Assembly (NCBI GenBank): GCA_030151165.1
Contig: JASLEM010000595.1
Location: 1 to 18,293, forward strand
DNA from: Burkholderiaceae bacterium
Lineage (GTDB): Bacteria; Pseudomonadota; Gammaproteobacteria; Burkholderiales; Burkholderiaceae
Reading direction: 5' to 3'
Length of the DNA stretch: 18,293 nt
In this document: piece by piece, positions 1 to 7,743 of the stretch
Position numbering within the stretch: the first letter of the stretch is position 1
How the letters are laid out: each line of letters starts with the position of its first letter
Program-made: the position numbers and the translations under genes
The notes under the pieces: model-generated
What the model saw: the letters and a program-made list of their open reading frames with translations, nothing else
Database searches by the model: none
Told to the model about the DNA's origin: nothing

Positions 1-2
1 GC

Positions 3-446
3 AAGTACCAGGGCTCGCTCACGGTCGCGCCGTGCTCGGTCGCGCTGTGCATCGGGCTCGGCTCGATGCGCGACGACCTCGTCACCGAACTCCTCGTGCG
101 CATCCTGCGCGACCTCGACATCGACGCGCGCCACATCTCGGTCGAGGACATCGCCAACGGGCCGCCGCCGGGCGCGACGACAGGGGGCGTGGGGATGGTG
201 TTCATCGTCAGCGCGTTCCCGCGCGACGAGTGGGCGCGCGCCGTGGAGATGGCTTCGACGCTGCGCGAACGCTTCGCCGGCGCGGCCATCGTCGGCCTCG
301 TGCAGGACGCCGACTTCGGCGACGAGGAAGGCGTCGCCGACGTGCTCGTGCACAGCTTCGAGGAGTCCGTCGAGCAGGCCAACGAGCGCTTCCCCGCGGC
401 GCAGCGCAAGAAGCTGGAGACGCCCGTCGTCGTCCGCAGCGTCTGA
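3..446 (+). CDS. C-terminal fragment, probable AI-2E/PerM-family transporter
   Basis: The reading frame is open from the left edge, so the true start lies outside; 147 residues plus the stop are visible. An internal ATG at 66 would give a 126-residue protein, but the codons before it (KYQGSLTVAPCSVALCIGLG) read like real protein. The fragment alternates short hydrophobic strands (SVALCIGLG, GMVFIVSAFP, AAIVGLV) with helices, like a Rossmann or B12-binding-type fold, and has no membrane segment. From memory, Burkholderiales AI-2E-family permeases carry a similar C-terminal cytoplasmic domain with a strand, a 'DEL..LLxxLL..xGIDAR' helix and an 'ISALPP'-like strand. The match is by pattern only and could be wrong. 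The gene converges with the MDR enzyme, with only 5 bases between the stops. Confidence 0.45.
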   Translation, partial: KYQGSLTVAPCSVALCIGLGSMRDDLVTELLVRILRDLDIDARHISVEDIANGPPPGATTGGVGMVFIVSAFPRDEWARAVEMASTLRERFAGAAIVGLVQDADFGDEEGVADVLVHSFEESVEQANERFPAAQRKKLETPVVVRSV

Positions 447-451
447 CGGGC

Positions 452-1390
452 TCAGCCCGGCAGGCCGACGTGCATCACGGTCTTGCCGCGCAGCTCGCCG
501 CGCTCGCCGAGCCGGTGCACGCGTGCCGCGTCGGCCAGCGCGAACTCGTGCGACACCGCCACGCGCACCAGGCCCGCGTCGACCAGCTCCGCGATCTTCG
601 CGAGCACCTCGCCGCGCGGCGGCGTGAAGATCATCTCGGCGCGCACGCCGGCCGCGGCGGCGCGTTCGGCCGACGGCGGCATCGTCGTGGTGACGAGCAG
701 GCCGCCCGGGCGCAGCGCCGCGTACGAGGCCTCCTGCACGGCGCCGCCGACGGTGTCGATGACGACGTCGACCCCGTGCACGAGCGCCTCGAAGCGCTGG
801 CGCTGGTAGTTGATGACGTCGTCCGCGCCCGTCGCGCGCGCGATCGCGATGGAGGCGTCGCCCGCGGTCGCCGTCACGTGCGCGCCGGCACGCTTCGCGA
901 GCTGCGCGGCGACGCTGCCGAGCGGGCCGCCCGCGCCGTGCACCAGCACCTTCATGCCGGGCTGCACGTGCGCCGTCTCGACGACCGCGCGCCACGCGGC
1001 CTGGGCCACCGTGGGGATCGCGGCGGCCGTCGCGAACGAGACGGTGCGCGGCTTCAGCGCGACCTGCGCGGCATCGACGGCGACGAACTCGGCATAGGTG
1101 CCGCCGCGCGAGAACTCGGCGAAGAAGTAGACCGCGTCGCCCGGCTTGAACGCGGTGACGCCCGAGCCGACCGCGCTGACGACGCCGGCGGCATCCCAGC
1201 CCATCGTCATCGGCAGCTTGACCGGGAAGGCCGCGGCGAGCGCGCCGGAGCGGATCTTCCAGTCGACCGGGTTGACGCCGGCGGCGACGACGCGCACGAC
1301 GACGTCGCCGGGGCCGCATGCGGGCATCGGGACGTCCTGGAGTTCGAGTTGCCCGGCGGCGCCGAACGAGTGGAGGCGGATGGCTTTCAT
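452..1390 (-). CDS. NADP-dependent quinone oxidoreductase-like MDR enzyme (zinc-independent)
   Basis: A 312-residue medium-chain dehydrogenase/reductase of the quinone oxidoreductase (zeta-crystallin-like) branch, expected to reduce quinones or enones with NADPH in the cytoplasm. The N-terminal GroES-like domain (about 1-125) has the family's GVNPVDWKIRSG stretch at 39-50. The Rossmann domain follows with the nucleotide loop HGAGGPLGS at 151-159. The zinc-ligand cysteines of true alcohol dehydrogenases are absent, which fits the zinc-independent group. I chose the ATG at 1390 because the protein begins MKAIRLHSFG as family members do, and an AAGGA lies 8 bases upstream. The frame stays open to 1540 but that extension overlaps the promoter region and looks non-coding. 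It is transcribed away from the LysR gene, the usual layout of a regulator and its target. The substrate cannot be told. Confidence 0.9.
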   Translation of the reverse strand: MKAIRLHSFGAAGQLELQDVPMPACGPGDVVVRVVAAGVNPVDWKIRSGALAAAFPVKLPMTMGWDAAGVVSAVGSGVTAFKPGDAVYFFAEFSRGGTYAEFVAVDAAQVALKPRTVSFATAAAIPTVAQAAWRAVVETAHVQPGMKVLVHGAGGPLGSVAAQLAKRAGAHVTATAGDASIAIARATGADDVINYQRQRFEALVHGVDVVIDTVGGAVQEASYAALRPGGLLVTTTMPPSAERAAAAGVRAEMIFTPPRGEVLAKIAELVDAGLVRVAVSHEFALADAARVHRLGERGELRGKTVMHVGLPG

Positions 1391-1410
1391 GATGCGTTTC
1401 CTTGCGTTGC

Positions 1411-1426
1411 CCGGAAGACGTTCCGG
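1411..1426. promoter_or_regulatory. Palindrome, candidate operator for the LysR regulator
   Basis: A perfect inverted repeat, CCGGAA-N4-TTCCGG, lies 20 bases upstream of the MDR enzyme's ATG in the 131-base gap between the divergent genes. LysR proteins usually bind dyads in such gaps. The assignment to this regulator is inference. Confidence 0.4.
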
Positions 1427-1486
1427 AGTGAATGAATGGTCGATCAATCGGGCCTGCGAGGGAACGGACAGCGCCGGGAATGATCT

Positions 1487-1500
1487 TTCCATCCGTGGAA
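1487..1500. promoter_or_regulatory. Second palindrome, candidate operator
   Basis: A perfect inverted repeat, TTCCA-N4-TGGAA, sits 21 bases before the LysR ATG. It shares the TTCC/GGAA core and the 4-base spacing of the palindrome at 1411-1426. Two related dyads, one near each start, would suit a regulator that controls its target and itself. Confidence 0.35.
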
Positions 1501-1521
1501 CAAAGCGGTAGATTCCGGCGC

Positions 1522-2433
1522 ATGAGCGATCTCTCCGCACTGCACGACATGACGCTGTTCGTCGAGGTGGCGCGCACGCGCAACTTCAGCGCGGCGAGCC
1601 GCAACCTCGGCGTGCCGGTGGCGACGCTGTCGCGCCGCATCGCGGCGATGGAACGCGAGTTCGCGGTGCGGCTGTTCGACCGCACCACGCGGCGCGTGGA
1701 GCTGACCGAGGCCGGCGCGCGCTACTTCGAGCGCTGCGCGCATCTCGCCGACGAGGCGCGGCTCGCGCAGGAATCGCTGCGGGACCATGCGCGCAAGCCG
1801 AGCGGGCACCTGCGCGTGTCGATGCCGGTCGATCTCGGCGTCTACATCGTCGGCCCGCTGGTGCCCGAGTTCGCGCGCCAGTTTCCCGGCATCACGTTCG
1901 ACCTCGACCTGTCGTCGCGCAAGACCGACCTCGTGGGCGACCACGTCGACATCGCGATCCGCCTGGGTGACGTCAAGGGCGACCAGCTCGTCGCGCGGCG
2001 CATCGGCAGCGTCGACCGCGCGTTGTTCGCGTCGCCGGCCTACCTCGACCTGCGCGGCGAGCCGACCGCGCCCGCCGACCTGGCGGAGCACGATTGCCTG
2101 CAGCTGTTCGCCACGCGCAGCGGCGCGAGCTGGCGGCTCGAGCGCGCGGGGCCGGACAAGCATGGGGACGCAGGCGTGACCGTCGCCACGCGCGGCCGGG
2201 TCACCGTCAACAACCATGGCCTGCTGCGGCTGCTCGCGGAGCGCGGCCTTGGCATCGGCGTGCTGACGCCGGACCTCGTGCGTGACGGCGTCGCCAGCGG
2301 CCGGCTCGTGCGCGTGCTGCCGCAGTGGTCGATGGCGCCGCTGCCGATCCACGCGGTGACGGCGTCGCGCCTGCTGCCCGCGAGCGCGAAGGTGTTCATC
2401 GAGTTTCTGAAGGGGCGCCTCGGCGGCGCGTGA
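1522..2433 (+). CDS. LysR-family transcriptional regulator
   Basis: A 303-residue LysR-type regulator. The N-terminal winged helix-turn-helix (about residues 8-66) shows the hallmark pattern: FVEVARTRNFSAASRNLGV, then ATLSRRIAAMEREFAVRLFDRTTRRVELTEAG (split here only for reading). The remainder, from about 92 on, is the periplasmic-binding-protein-like effector domain. Length is normal for the family. The ATG at 1522 was chosen because it puts the helix-turn-helix about 10 residues from the N terminus; the open frame upstream overlaps the divergent promoter region. It is transcribed away from the MDR oxidoreductase at 452-1390, which is the most likely target. It resembles the large AaeR/DmlR-like LysR group common in Burkholderiales, so no effector can be proposed. 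Confidence 0.93.
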   Translation: MSDLSALHDMTLFVEVARTRNFSAASRNLGVPVATLSRRIAAMEREFAVRLFDRTTRRVELTEAGARYFERCAHLADEARLAQESLRDHARKPSGHLRVSMPVDLGVYIVGPLVPEFARQFPGITFDLDLSSRKTDLVGDHVDIAIRLGDVKGDQLVARRIGSVDRALFASPAYLDLRGEPTAPADLAEHDCLQLFATRSGASWRLERAGPDKHGDAGVTVATRGRVTVNNHGLLRLLAERGLGIGVLTPDLVRDGVASGRLVRVLPQWSMAPLPIHAVTASRLLPASAKVFIEFLKGRLGGA

Positions 2434-2451
2434 GCCGAAGGCTGCGCGCGC

Positions 2452-4107
2452 TCAGCGCCGGCGGCCGGCCGCCTCCGACGGCACGACCACGAGCAACGCG
2501 CCGGCCGCCGCGGCGAGCGCCAGGTGCGCAAGCGCGACACCGGTGCCGCGCGCTGCGGCGTCGAGCAGCGGCACGCCCTGCGTCGTCGCATAGGCCGTGA
2601 CCAGGAACACCAGCTCGAACGGGCGGCTGCTGCGCGTCAGCAGGCCCGAGGCGAGGCCCCCCATCGAGAGCGACGCCGCGATCGCGAGGGCAGGCAGCAG
2701 CATCGCGGGCGCGCTCGTCGCGGCGTGCAGCAGCCCCGGCGCGATCGCGATCGTCGCGAGGCCCGGCAGCATCGCGGCGCGCGCGCGCAGCAGTCGACGC
2801 GCCGCGCCCGGCGCCGTCCACACCAGCTCGCCGGTGTGGTGCTCGCTCTCGCGCAGGCCCGCGCGCGAGAACGCGTCGAGCAGCAGCGTCCAGCCGCCCA
2901 GCATCGCGAGCGCCACCTCCTGGCGCGAACCGAACACCTGCGCCGCCCACAACGGCGCCCACGCGGCCCACCACCACCAGGCGCGCGTGCGCAGCAGCAC
3001 GCTGGTCTCCGCGGCCACGAGCACGCCGAACGGGAAGCGGCGCAGCGGCGCGAGCGCGGCGCGCAGCCAGCGCAGCGAACGCGGCGCGCGCGCGGCTTTC
3101 GCGGACGTGCCCGACACGCTCGCGCGGCTCGCGGCCCGGTCGAGGAAGGGCACGGCCGCCAGTACGCCGCCCACGGCCAGCGCGAGCCAGAGCAGCCGCC
3201 CCCACAGCACCGCGGGTGATGCCTCCCACCGTATCCACGTGAAGCGCTGCAGCTTCGCGTCGAGCGGGCCGCAGCCGACGCAGAAGCCCTCGGCGAGCTT
3301 CATGCCGGGGAACTGCGGGCGCACCTGCGCGTCGATCGACCACTGCATCATCTGCAGCCCGGCCATGTCGCTCGTCCAGGGCTGGCGCGCGACGATCTCC
3401 GGCAACGTCGCGCCGGGATGGCGCGCGTGCTCGTGCGCGAGCTGCGCGGCGCCGGACGACAGCAGGCCGATCCACACGAAGAAAAACACGACGTTGCCGG
3501 CGGTGCGGCGCAGCCACGGGATCATGTCGAACCAGACGACGAGGGTCGCGCACATCGCGAGCACCGGCAGCGAGATGAACAGCGCCGGCTTGGCGAGCTC
3601 CCACAGGTCGACGTGGCGATCCTCCGCGCGCACCCATTGCGCCGCGAGGCCGACCAGCAGCGTGCCCGCGAGGATCGCGAGCAGCACCAGCAGGTGGCTC
3701 GCCCATTTCGCGACGAGGTAGCCCGTGCGCGACATCGAGCTCGCGCCGAGCAGCTGCCAGACGCGCGTGTCGAAGTCGCGTTGCAGCGTGCCGCGCACGA
3801 CGTAGAAGCCGGCGAGCGCCCACAGCATCGTCAGCATCGCGAGCACCATGCCGATCCACGCGCTCGAATAGAAGCCGCGGTAGTGCGCGCCGATCGCGAC
3901 GACGAGGTAGCCCGCGTCGGGCGCCGGGAAGCACCACCACGTGGCGAGCGCGGCGAGCAGCATGAGGACGCGAAAGCGCGTGCTGCGCGTGCGCTGCCGC
4001 AGGTCGGCGACGAGGATCGCGAGCAGCGGATGCGGACGCGAGACGCGCGCGCGGGCCGGCGCGGCGGCGGGCCGCGGGGGCGAGTCGAGCAGGGCGCGTG
4101 TCGTCAT
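2452..4107 (-). CDS. ABC-2 type transporter permease
   Basis: A 551-residue integral membrane protein with about ten hydrophobic segments (roughly residues 45-60, 83-105, 137-158, 172-193, 203-222, 302-322, 375-393, 448-490, 496-515 and 523-543). The first half reads like an ABC-2 permease: a cytoplasmic N terminus, then VRGTLQRDFDTRVWQLLGAS between the early segments. The loop between the fifth and sixth segments (about 223-300) is predicted to be extracytoplasmic and holds a CVGC motif (Cys276, Cys279). Its ATG at 4107 comes one base after the stop of the ATPase gene (TGACATG), so the two are translationally coupled and make one exporter. At 551 residues it is longer than simple ABC-2 subunits and looks like two fused repeats or an ABC-2 unit with an extra membrane half. 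Cargo unknown. Confidence 0.85.
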   Translation of the reverse strand: MTTRALLDSPPRPAAAPARARVSRPHPLLAILVADLRQRTRSTRFRVLMLLAALATWWCFPAPDAGYLVVAIGAHYRGFYSSAWIGMVLAMLTMLWALAGFYVVRGTLQRDFDTRVWQLLGASSMSRTGYLVAKWASHLLVLLAILAGTLLVGLAAQWVRAEDRHVDLWELAKPALFISLPVLAMCATLVVWFDMIPWLRRTAGNVVFFFVWIGLLSSGAAQLAHEHARHPGATLPEIVARQPWTSDMAGLQMMQWSIDAQVRPQFPGMKLAEGFCVGCGPLDAKLQRFTWIRWEASPAVLWGRLLWLALAVGGVLAAVPFLDRAASRASVSGTSAKAARAPRSLRWLRAALAPLRRFPFGVLVAAETSVLLRTRAWWWWAAWAPLWAAQVFGSRQEVALAMLGGWTLLLDAFSRAGLRESEHHTGELVWTAPGAARRLLRARAAMLPGLATIAIAPGLLHAATSAPAMLLPALAIAASLSMGGLASGLLTRSSRPFELVFLVTAYATTQGVPLLDAAARGTGVALAHLALAAAAGALLVVVPSEAAGRRR

Positions 4108-4108
4108 G

Positions 4109-5050
4109 TCAGGCCTGCGCGAACGAGGTCGAGGGCACGGCGGCGCCGAGGTCGTCGGGCTCGCGGGCCAGGAGGTCGGTGTAGGCGTCCTCGAGGCCGG
4201 GCTCGACCGCGAGCGCGCCGGCGCCCGGCGATTGCGCACCGAGCACGCGCACCTGCACGCTCGCGCCGCGGTGGATCGACTGGCTCACGACGAAGGCCTG
4301 GCGCACGGCGGGCAGCTGCGCGGGCGCGATCGTCCAGTCCCAGCAGCGGCCGCGCGCTCCGGCGATCAGCGCCTCGGGCGTGCCGTGGAAGACGAGCCGG
4401 CCCGCCTTCATCACCGCGATGGCGGCGGCGCTGGCCTCGACGTCGGAGACGATGTGCGTCGACAGCAGCACGAGCCGCTCGCCGGCGAGCTCGGTCAGCA
4501 GGTGCCGGAAGCGCAGGCGCTCGCCGGGGTCGAGGCCGACGGTCGGCTCGTCGACGACCAGCAGCTGAGGGTCGTTGAGCAGCGCCTGCGCGATGCCCAC
4601 GCGCTGGCGCATGCCGCCCGAGAAGCCGGCGAGCGGGCGGTCGGCGGCGTCGCCGAGGCCGACCTGCGCGAGGCAGGCGTCGACGCGCTCGTCGGTCTCC
4701 GCCGCCGGCAGGCCCTTCACCGCGGCGAGGAAGGCGAGGAACTCGCGCGCGGACAGCGCCGGGTAGACGCCGAAGTCCTGCGGCAGGTAGCCGAGCGTGG
4801 CGCGCAGCGGGTCGGGGTCGCGCGCGATGTCCGTGCCGTGCCACAGGATGCGGCCGCCGCGCGGGCGCGCGAGCGTGGCCAGCATGCGCATCAGCGTCGA
4901 CTTGCCCGCGCCGTTGGGCCCGAGCAGCCCGGTGATGCCGGGCCCCAGCGCGAGCGACAGATTGCGGTTCACGGCCGGGCCGCGGCCGTAGCCGAACGAC
5001 ACGTCGTCGAGGACGAGCCAGTCGGGCGGGAAAGTGGTCGGCGCGTTCAT
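4109..5050 (-). CDS. ABC transporter ATP-binding protein (ABC-2 exporter)
   Basis: A 313-residue ATPase that would power the permease encoded immediately downstream. All nucleotide-binding motifs are visible: Walker A GPNGAGKST (44-52), Q-loop Gln91 in YLPQDFGVYP, signature FSGGMRQR (143-150), Walker B LLVVDEPT (163-170) with D-loop GLDP, and switch His199 in STHI. The pattern matches exporter ATPases of the BcrA/NatA-like group. The last 80 or so residues form the regulatory extension usual in this group. The ATG at 5050 gives a start (MNAPTTFPPDWLVLDDVSFG) close to the first beta strand; upstream codons in the same frame lie in the divergent promoter region. The gene faces away from the Crp/Fnr-type regulator at 5274. 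Confidence 0.93.
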   Translation of the reverse strand: MNAPTTFPPDWLVLDDVSFGYGRGPAVNRNLSLALGPGITGLLGPNGAGKSTLMRMLATLARPRGGRILWHGTDIARDPDPLRATLGYLPQDFGVYPALSAREFLAFLAAVKGLPAAETDERVDACLAQVGLGDAADRPLAGFSGGMRQRVGIAQALLNDPQLLVVDEPTVGLDPGERLRFRHLLTELAGERLVLLSTHIVSDVEASAAAIAVMKAGRLVFHGTPEALIAGARGRCWDWTIAPAQLPAVRQAFVVSQSIHRGASVQVRVLGAQSPGAGALAVEPGLEDAYTDLLAREPDDLGAAVPSTSFAQA

Positions 5051-5273
5051 GGCGGAGTCGGGCAGTGGCGTTGCGGCGCATCGTGGCGCGGCGGCCGCGC
5101 CGGCGCCACGCCGCTGCGACGAGCTGCACGAGCCGCCGGACGGACGCCTCTTTCCGCGCGACAGGGCGGAACGCGGCCGGGCGCTGCCGGAGAATGGCAA
5201 ACCGGCGATACTGAACCCGCAGAGAACTCGCCCGACCTTGCGCTGCCTCACGCCCGCAGCGCCGGAGCCCCGC
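5051..5273. promoter_or_regulatory. Divergent intergenic region between ABC exporter and Crp/Fnr regulator
   Basis: These 223 bases must hold both promoters. I see only a weak candidate -10 (GATACT, about 5206-5211) for the plus strand, and no clear Crp or FNR box (no TGTGA-N6-TCACA or TTGAT-N4-ATCAA). Nothing else stands out. Confidence 0.3.
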
Positions 5274-5924
5274 ATGACGCCACGCAAATCCGGACCGATC
5301 GACTACAACGCCTTGCCCGAGATGCTGCGCCCGCTCGCCGAACGCAGCGAGATCCGGCGTTTCCGCAAGGGCGCGCTGGTGCTCGACGAGGGCGACCGCG
5401 GCGACGCGCTCTACATCGTCCTGGCGGGCGAGCTGCGCGCCTTCACGGGCAGCGACACCGGTCGCCACGTCACCTTCGGCCTCTACGGCCCGGGCGACTA
5501 CCTCGGCGAGATGGGCCTGGACGGCGGCGCGCGCATGGCCAGCGTCGAGGCGCTGTCGGACACCACCTGCGCGCTGGTCGAGCGCACGACGCTGCTGCAG
5601 TACATCGGCGAGCGGCCCACGTTCGCGCTCGAGCTGATCTCGAAGATCATCCAGCGCGCGCGCGTCGCCACGCTCGCGGCGAGCCAGTTCGCGCTGAACG
5701 ACGCTTACGGCCGGCTCAAGCGCTGGCTGGACGCCGTCGCGCAGGCGCAGTTCGACGGCACGCGCCTCGTGCGCGAGCCGATCGCCGAGATCGACCTGCC
5801 GCTGCGGCTCGGCTGCTCGCAGGAGATGGCCGCCAGCATCCTGCGCGACCTCGAGCACGCGGCGATCATCTCGCTCGAGGACGGGCGGCTGCGCGTGCTG
5901 CGCGAGCTCCCGTCGCACTGGTGA
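5274..5924 (+). CDS. Crp/Fnr-family transcriptional regulator
   Basis: A 216-residue protein with an N-terminal cyclic-nucleotide-binding-type beta barrel (about 20-115), a dimer helix (about 116-140) and a C-terminal winged helix-turn-helix (about 165-210; LGCSQEMAASILRDLEHAAII). In the phosphate-binding cassette it has GEMGL (78-82) and then Arg87-Met88-Ala89. In cAMP-binding members a Thr or Ser usually follows that Arg, so the ligand may differ. It lacks the N-terminal cysteine cluster of FNR, so it is not an iron-sulfur oxygen sensor. The ATG at 5274 is preceded by GGAG at good spacing and gives normal family length. It is divergent from the ABC exporter, which it may control; that link is inference from position. 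Confidence 0.88.
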   Translation: MTPRKSGPIDYNALPEMLRPLAERSEIRRFRKGALVLDEGDRGDALYIVLAGELRAFTGSDTGRHVTFGLYGPGDYLGEMGLDGGARMASVEALSDTTCALVERTTLLQYIGERPTFALELISKIIQRARVATLAASQFALNDAYGRLKRWLDAVAQAQFDGTRLVREPIAEIDLPLRLGCSQEMAASILRDLEHAAIISLEDGRLRVLRELPSHW

Positions 5925-5930
5925 TCTGCC

Positions 5931-5945
5931 CGCGCGTGACGCGCG
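5931..5945. repeat. Short GC hairpin between convergent genes
   Basis: CGCGCG-TGA-CGCGCG lies between the stops of the Crp/Fnr gene (5924) and ilvA (5958). It has no T tract, so it could at most slow transcription or block 3' decay. Confidence 0.3.
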
Positions 5946-5957
5946 CGAGCCGGTCGG

Positions 5958-7598
5958 CTAGCGGAGAAACAGCTTGTAGACGGGGTTGTCCGTCTCCTCG
6001 ACCCACGGGTAGGCCAGCGACTCCATGAACTTCGCGAGCGCCTTGCTGTCCTTCTTCGGCACGACGAGGCCGACCAGGATGCGGCCGTAGTCGGCGCCCT
6101 GGTTGCGGTAGTGGAACAGGCTGATGTTCCAGTCGGCGTGCATGGAGTTGAGGAAGCGCAGCAGCGCGCCCGGGCGCTCGGGGAACTCGAAGCGGAACAG
6201 GCGCTCGTCGCCGGCGAGCTCGCCGCGACCGCCGACCATGTGACGCACATGTTCCTTCGCCAGCTCGTCGCCGGTGAGGTTGACGGTCGGGAAGCCGTGG
6301 CGGTCGAAGTGGCGCGCGATCTTCTCGGCTTCGTCGCGCTTCGCGATCGTGATGCCGACGAACACGTGCGCCTTCGACGCGTCGTTGATCCGGTAGTTGA
6401 ACTCGGTGACCTGGCGCGGCTGGCCGCCCGGCGGGCCGATCAGCTCGCAGAAGCGGCGGAAGCTGCCGCGCTCCTCGGGCACGGTCACGGCGTAGAGCGC
6501 CTCGCGCTGCTCGCCGAACTCCGCGCGCTCGGCGACGAAGCGCAGGCGATCGAAGTTCATGTTCGCGCCGCAGGTGATCGCGACGAACGTCCGGCCCTTG
6601 AGCTTGTGCGTCTCGACGTACTGCTTGATCGCGGCCACGCCCAGCGCGCCGGCCGGCTCGAGCACGCTGCGCGTGTCCTGGAACACGTCCTTGATCGCGG
6701 CGCAGGCGGCGTCGGTGTCGACGGTGATGTACTCGTCGACCAGCGCGCGTGCCACGCGGAAGGTCTCGGCGCCGACCAGCTTCACGGCGGTGCCGTCGGA
6801 GAACAGGCCGACGTCGGTCAGCGTGACGCGCTTGCCGGCGCGCACCGAGCGCAGCATCGCGTCGGAGTCCTGCGCTTGCACGCCGATGACCTTGATCTCG
6901 GGCCGCAGCGCCTTGATGTAGGCCGCGACGCCGGAGATCAGCCCGCCGCCGCCGATCGCGACGAACACCGCGTCGATCGGGCCCTGGTGCTGGCGCAGCA
7001 CCTCCATCGCGACGGTGCCCTGGCCGGCGATGACGTCGGGGTCGTCGAACGGGTGAACGAAGGTCAGGCCCTCGTCCTTCTCGATCTGCACCGCGTGGGC
7101 GTAGGCGTCGGAGTAGCTGTCGCCGTGCAGGACGACCTCGCCGCCGAGCGCGTGGACGGCGTCGATCTTGACCTTGGGCGTCGTCACCGGCATCACGATG
7201 ACCGCCCGCGCGCCCAGGCGCTTCGCGCTGAGGGCGACGCCCTGCGCGTGGTTGCCGGCCGACGCGCAGATCACGCCGCGCTGCAGCGCCGCGGGCGGCA
7301 GGTTGATCATCTTGTTGTACGCGCCGCGCAGCTTGAAGCTGAAGACGGACTGGGTGTCCTCGCGCTTGAGCAGCACCTGGTTGCCGAGGCGGCGCGACAG
7401 GTTCTTCGCGGGCTCGAGCGGCGTCTCGACGGCGACGTCGTAGACACGCGCCGTCAGGATCCGGCGCAGGTAGGTGCCGGCGATCGCCTGGGCGGTGCGC
7501 GAGAGCGCCGAGACGGGGGCGGGCGCGCTCGCGATGCCGATCGCGGTGACCCCGGAAGCGTCGGAGGGGGTTTCGCGCGGGGGGCGAGCGGCGGCCAT
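5958..7598 (-). CDS. ilvA: Threonine deaminase (threonine ammonia-lyase), biosynthetic, two ACT-like domains
   Basis: A 546-residue PLP enzyme that converts threonine to 2-oxobutanoate and ammonia, the first committed step to isoleucine. The catalytic domain (about 43-360) shows the PLP lysine in SFKLRGAYNKM (Lys89), SAGNHAQG (113-120) and the phosphate-binding glycine loop GGGGL (216-220). Two C-terminal ACT-like regulatory repeats (about 367-440 and 463-535) include FPERPGALLRFL and NISLFHYRNQGADYGRILVG, as expected for the isoleucine-inhibited biosynthetic form. The catabolic TdcB type lacks them. The ATG at 7598 has GGAG 6 bases upstream. This start gives an N-terminal extension of about 40 mostly Ala/Pro/Ser residues before TYLRRILTARVYDV, where usual family members begin, so a later start is possible. 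A predicted small RNA with its own terminator lies upstream on the same strand. Confidence 0.96.
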   Translation of the reverse strand: MAAARPPRETPSDASGVTAIGIASAPAPVSALSRTAQAIAGTYLRRILTARVYDVAVETPLEPAKNLSRRLGNQVLLKREDTQSVFSFKLRGAYNKMINLPPAALQRGVICASAGNHAQGVALSAKRLGARAVIVMPVTTPKVKIDAVHALGGEVVLHGDSYSDAYAHAVQIEKDEGLTFVHPFDDPDVIAGQGTVAMEVLRQHQGPIDAVFVAIGGGGLISGVAAYIKALRPEIKVIGVQAQDSDAMLRSVRAGKRVTLTDVGLFSDGTAVKLVGAETFRVARALVDEYITVDTDAACAAIKDVFQDTRSVLEPAGALGVAAIKQYVETHKLKGRTFVAITCGANMNFDRLRFVAERAEFGEQREALYAVTVPEERGSFRRFCELIGPPGGQPRQVTEFNYRINDASKAHVFVGITIAKRDEAEKIARHFDRHGFPTVNLTGDELAKEHVRHMVGGRGELAGDERLFRFEFPERPGALLRFLNSMHADWNISLFHYRNQGADYGRILVGLVVPKKDSKALAKFMESLAYPWVEETDNPVYKLFLR

Positions 7599-7633
7599 CG
7601 GGGCTCCAGTCGAAGGTTGAGTAGAGCGGGCGG

Positions 7634-7677
7634 ATGATAAGTCGCTCGGTGGCGCGCGGGTTCTTATTGCGTGAACC
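7634..7677 (-). promoter_or_regulatory. Candidate ilvA promoter and operator region
   Basis: On the minus strand, TATCAT (plus 7634-7639) is a good -10 match and lies about 36 bases upstream of the ilvA ATG. Its -35 is poor. Just upstream is a perfect inverted repeat GGTTC-N9-GAACC at 7659-7677, which would overlap the -35 region and suits a regulator-binding site. The regulator is unknown. Confidence 0.3.
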
Positions 7678-7710
7678 GAGTCCACGCCGCCAGCGAATTC
7701 GTCCCGACCA

Positions 7711-7743
7711 AGAAAAAGGCCCAAAGCTTCACAGCTTCGGGCC
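7711..7743 (-). terminator. Intrinsic terminator of the small RNA upstream of ilvA
   Basis: Read on the minus strand: an 11-base-pair stem (GGCCCGAAGCT / AGCTTTGGGCC, one G-U pair), a GTGA loop, and then TTTTTCT. This is a textbook Rho-independent terminator. It ends transcription about 115 bases before the ilvA start codon, and no protein gene on this strand ends just upstream of it. Confidence 0.9.

Noticed and set aside
1391..1540. Upstream extension of the MDR enzyme (50 extra residues).
   Set aside because: It would overlap the LysR start and the intergenic palindromes. The ATG at 1390 has a good ribosome-binding site and a family-typical N terminus.
6111..7637. 508-codon open frame antisense to ilvA.
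   Set aside because: Low-complexity Arg/Ala/Asp/Leu/Gly translation, a mirror of ilvA codon use; no recognisable domain.
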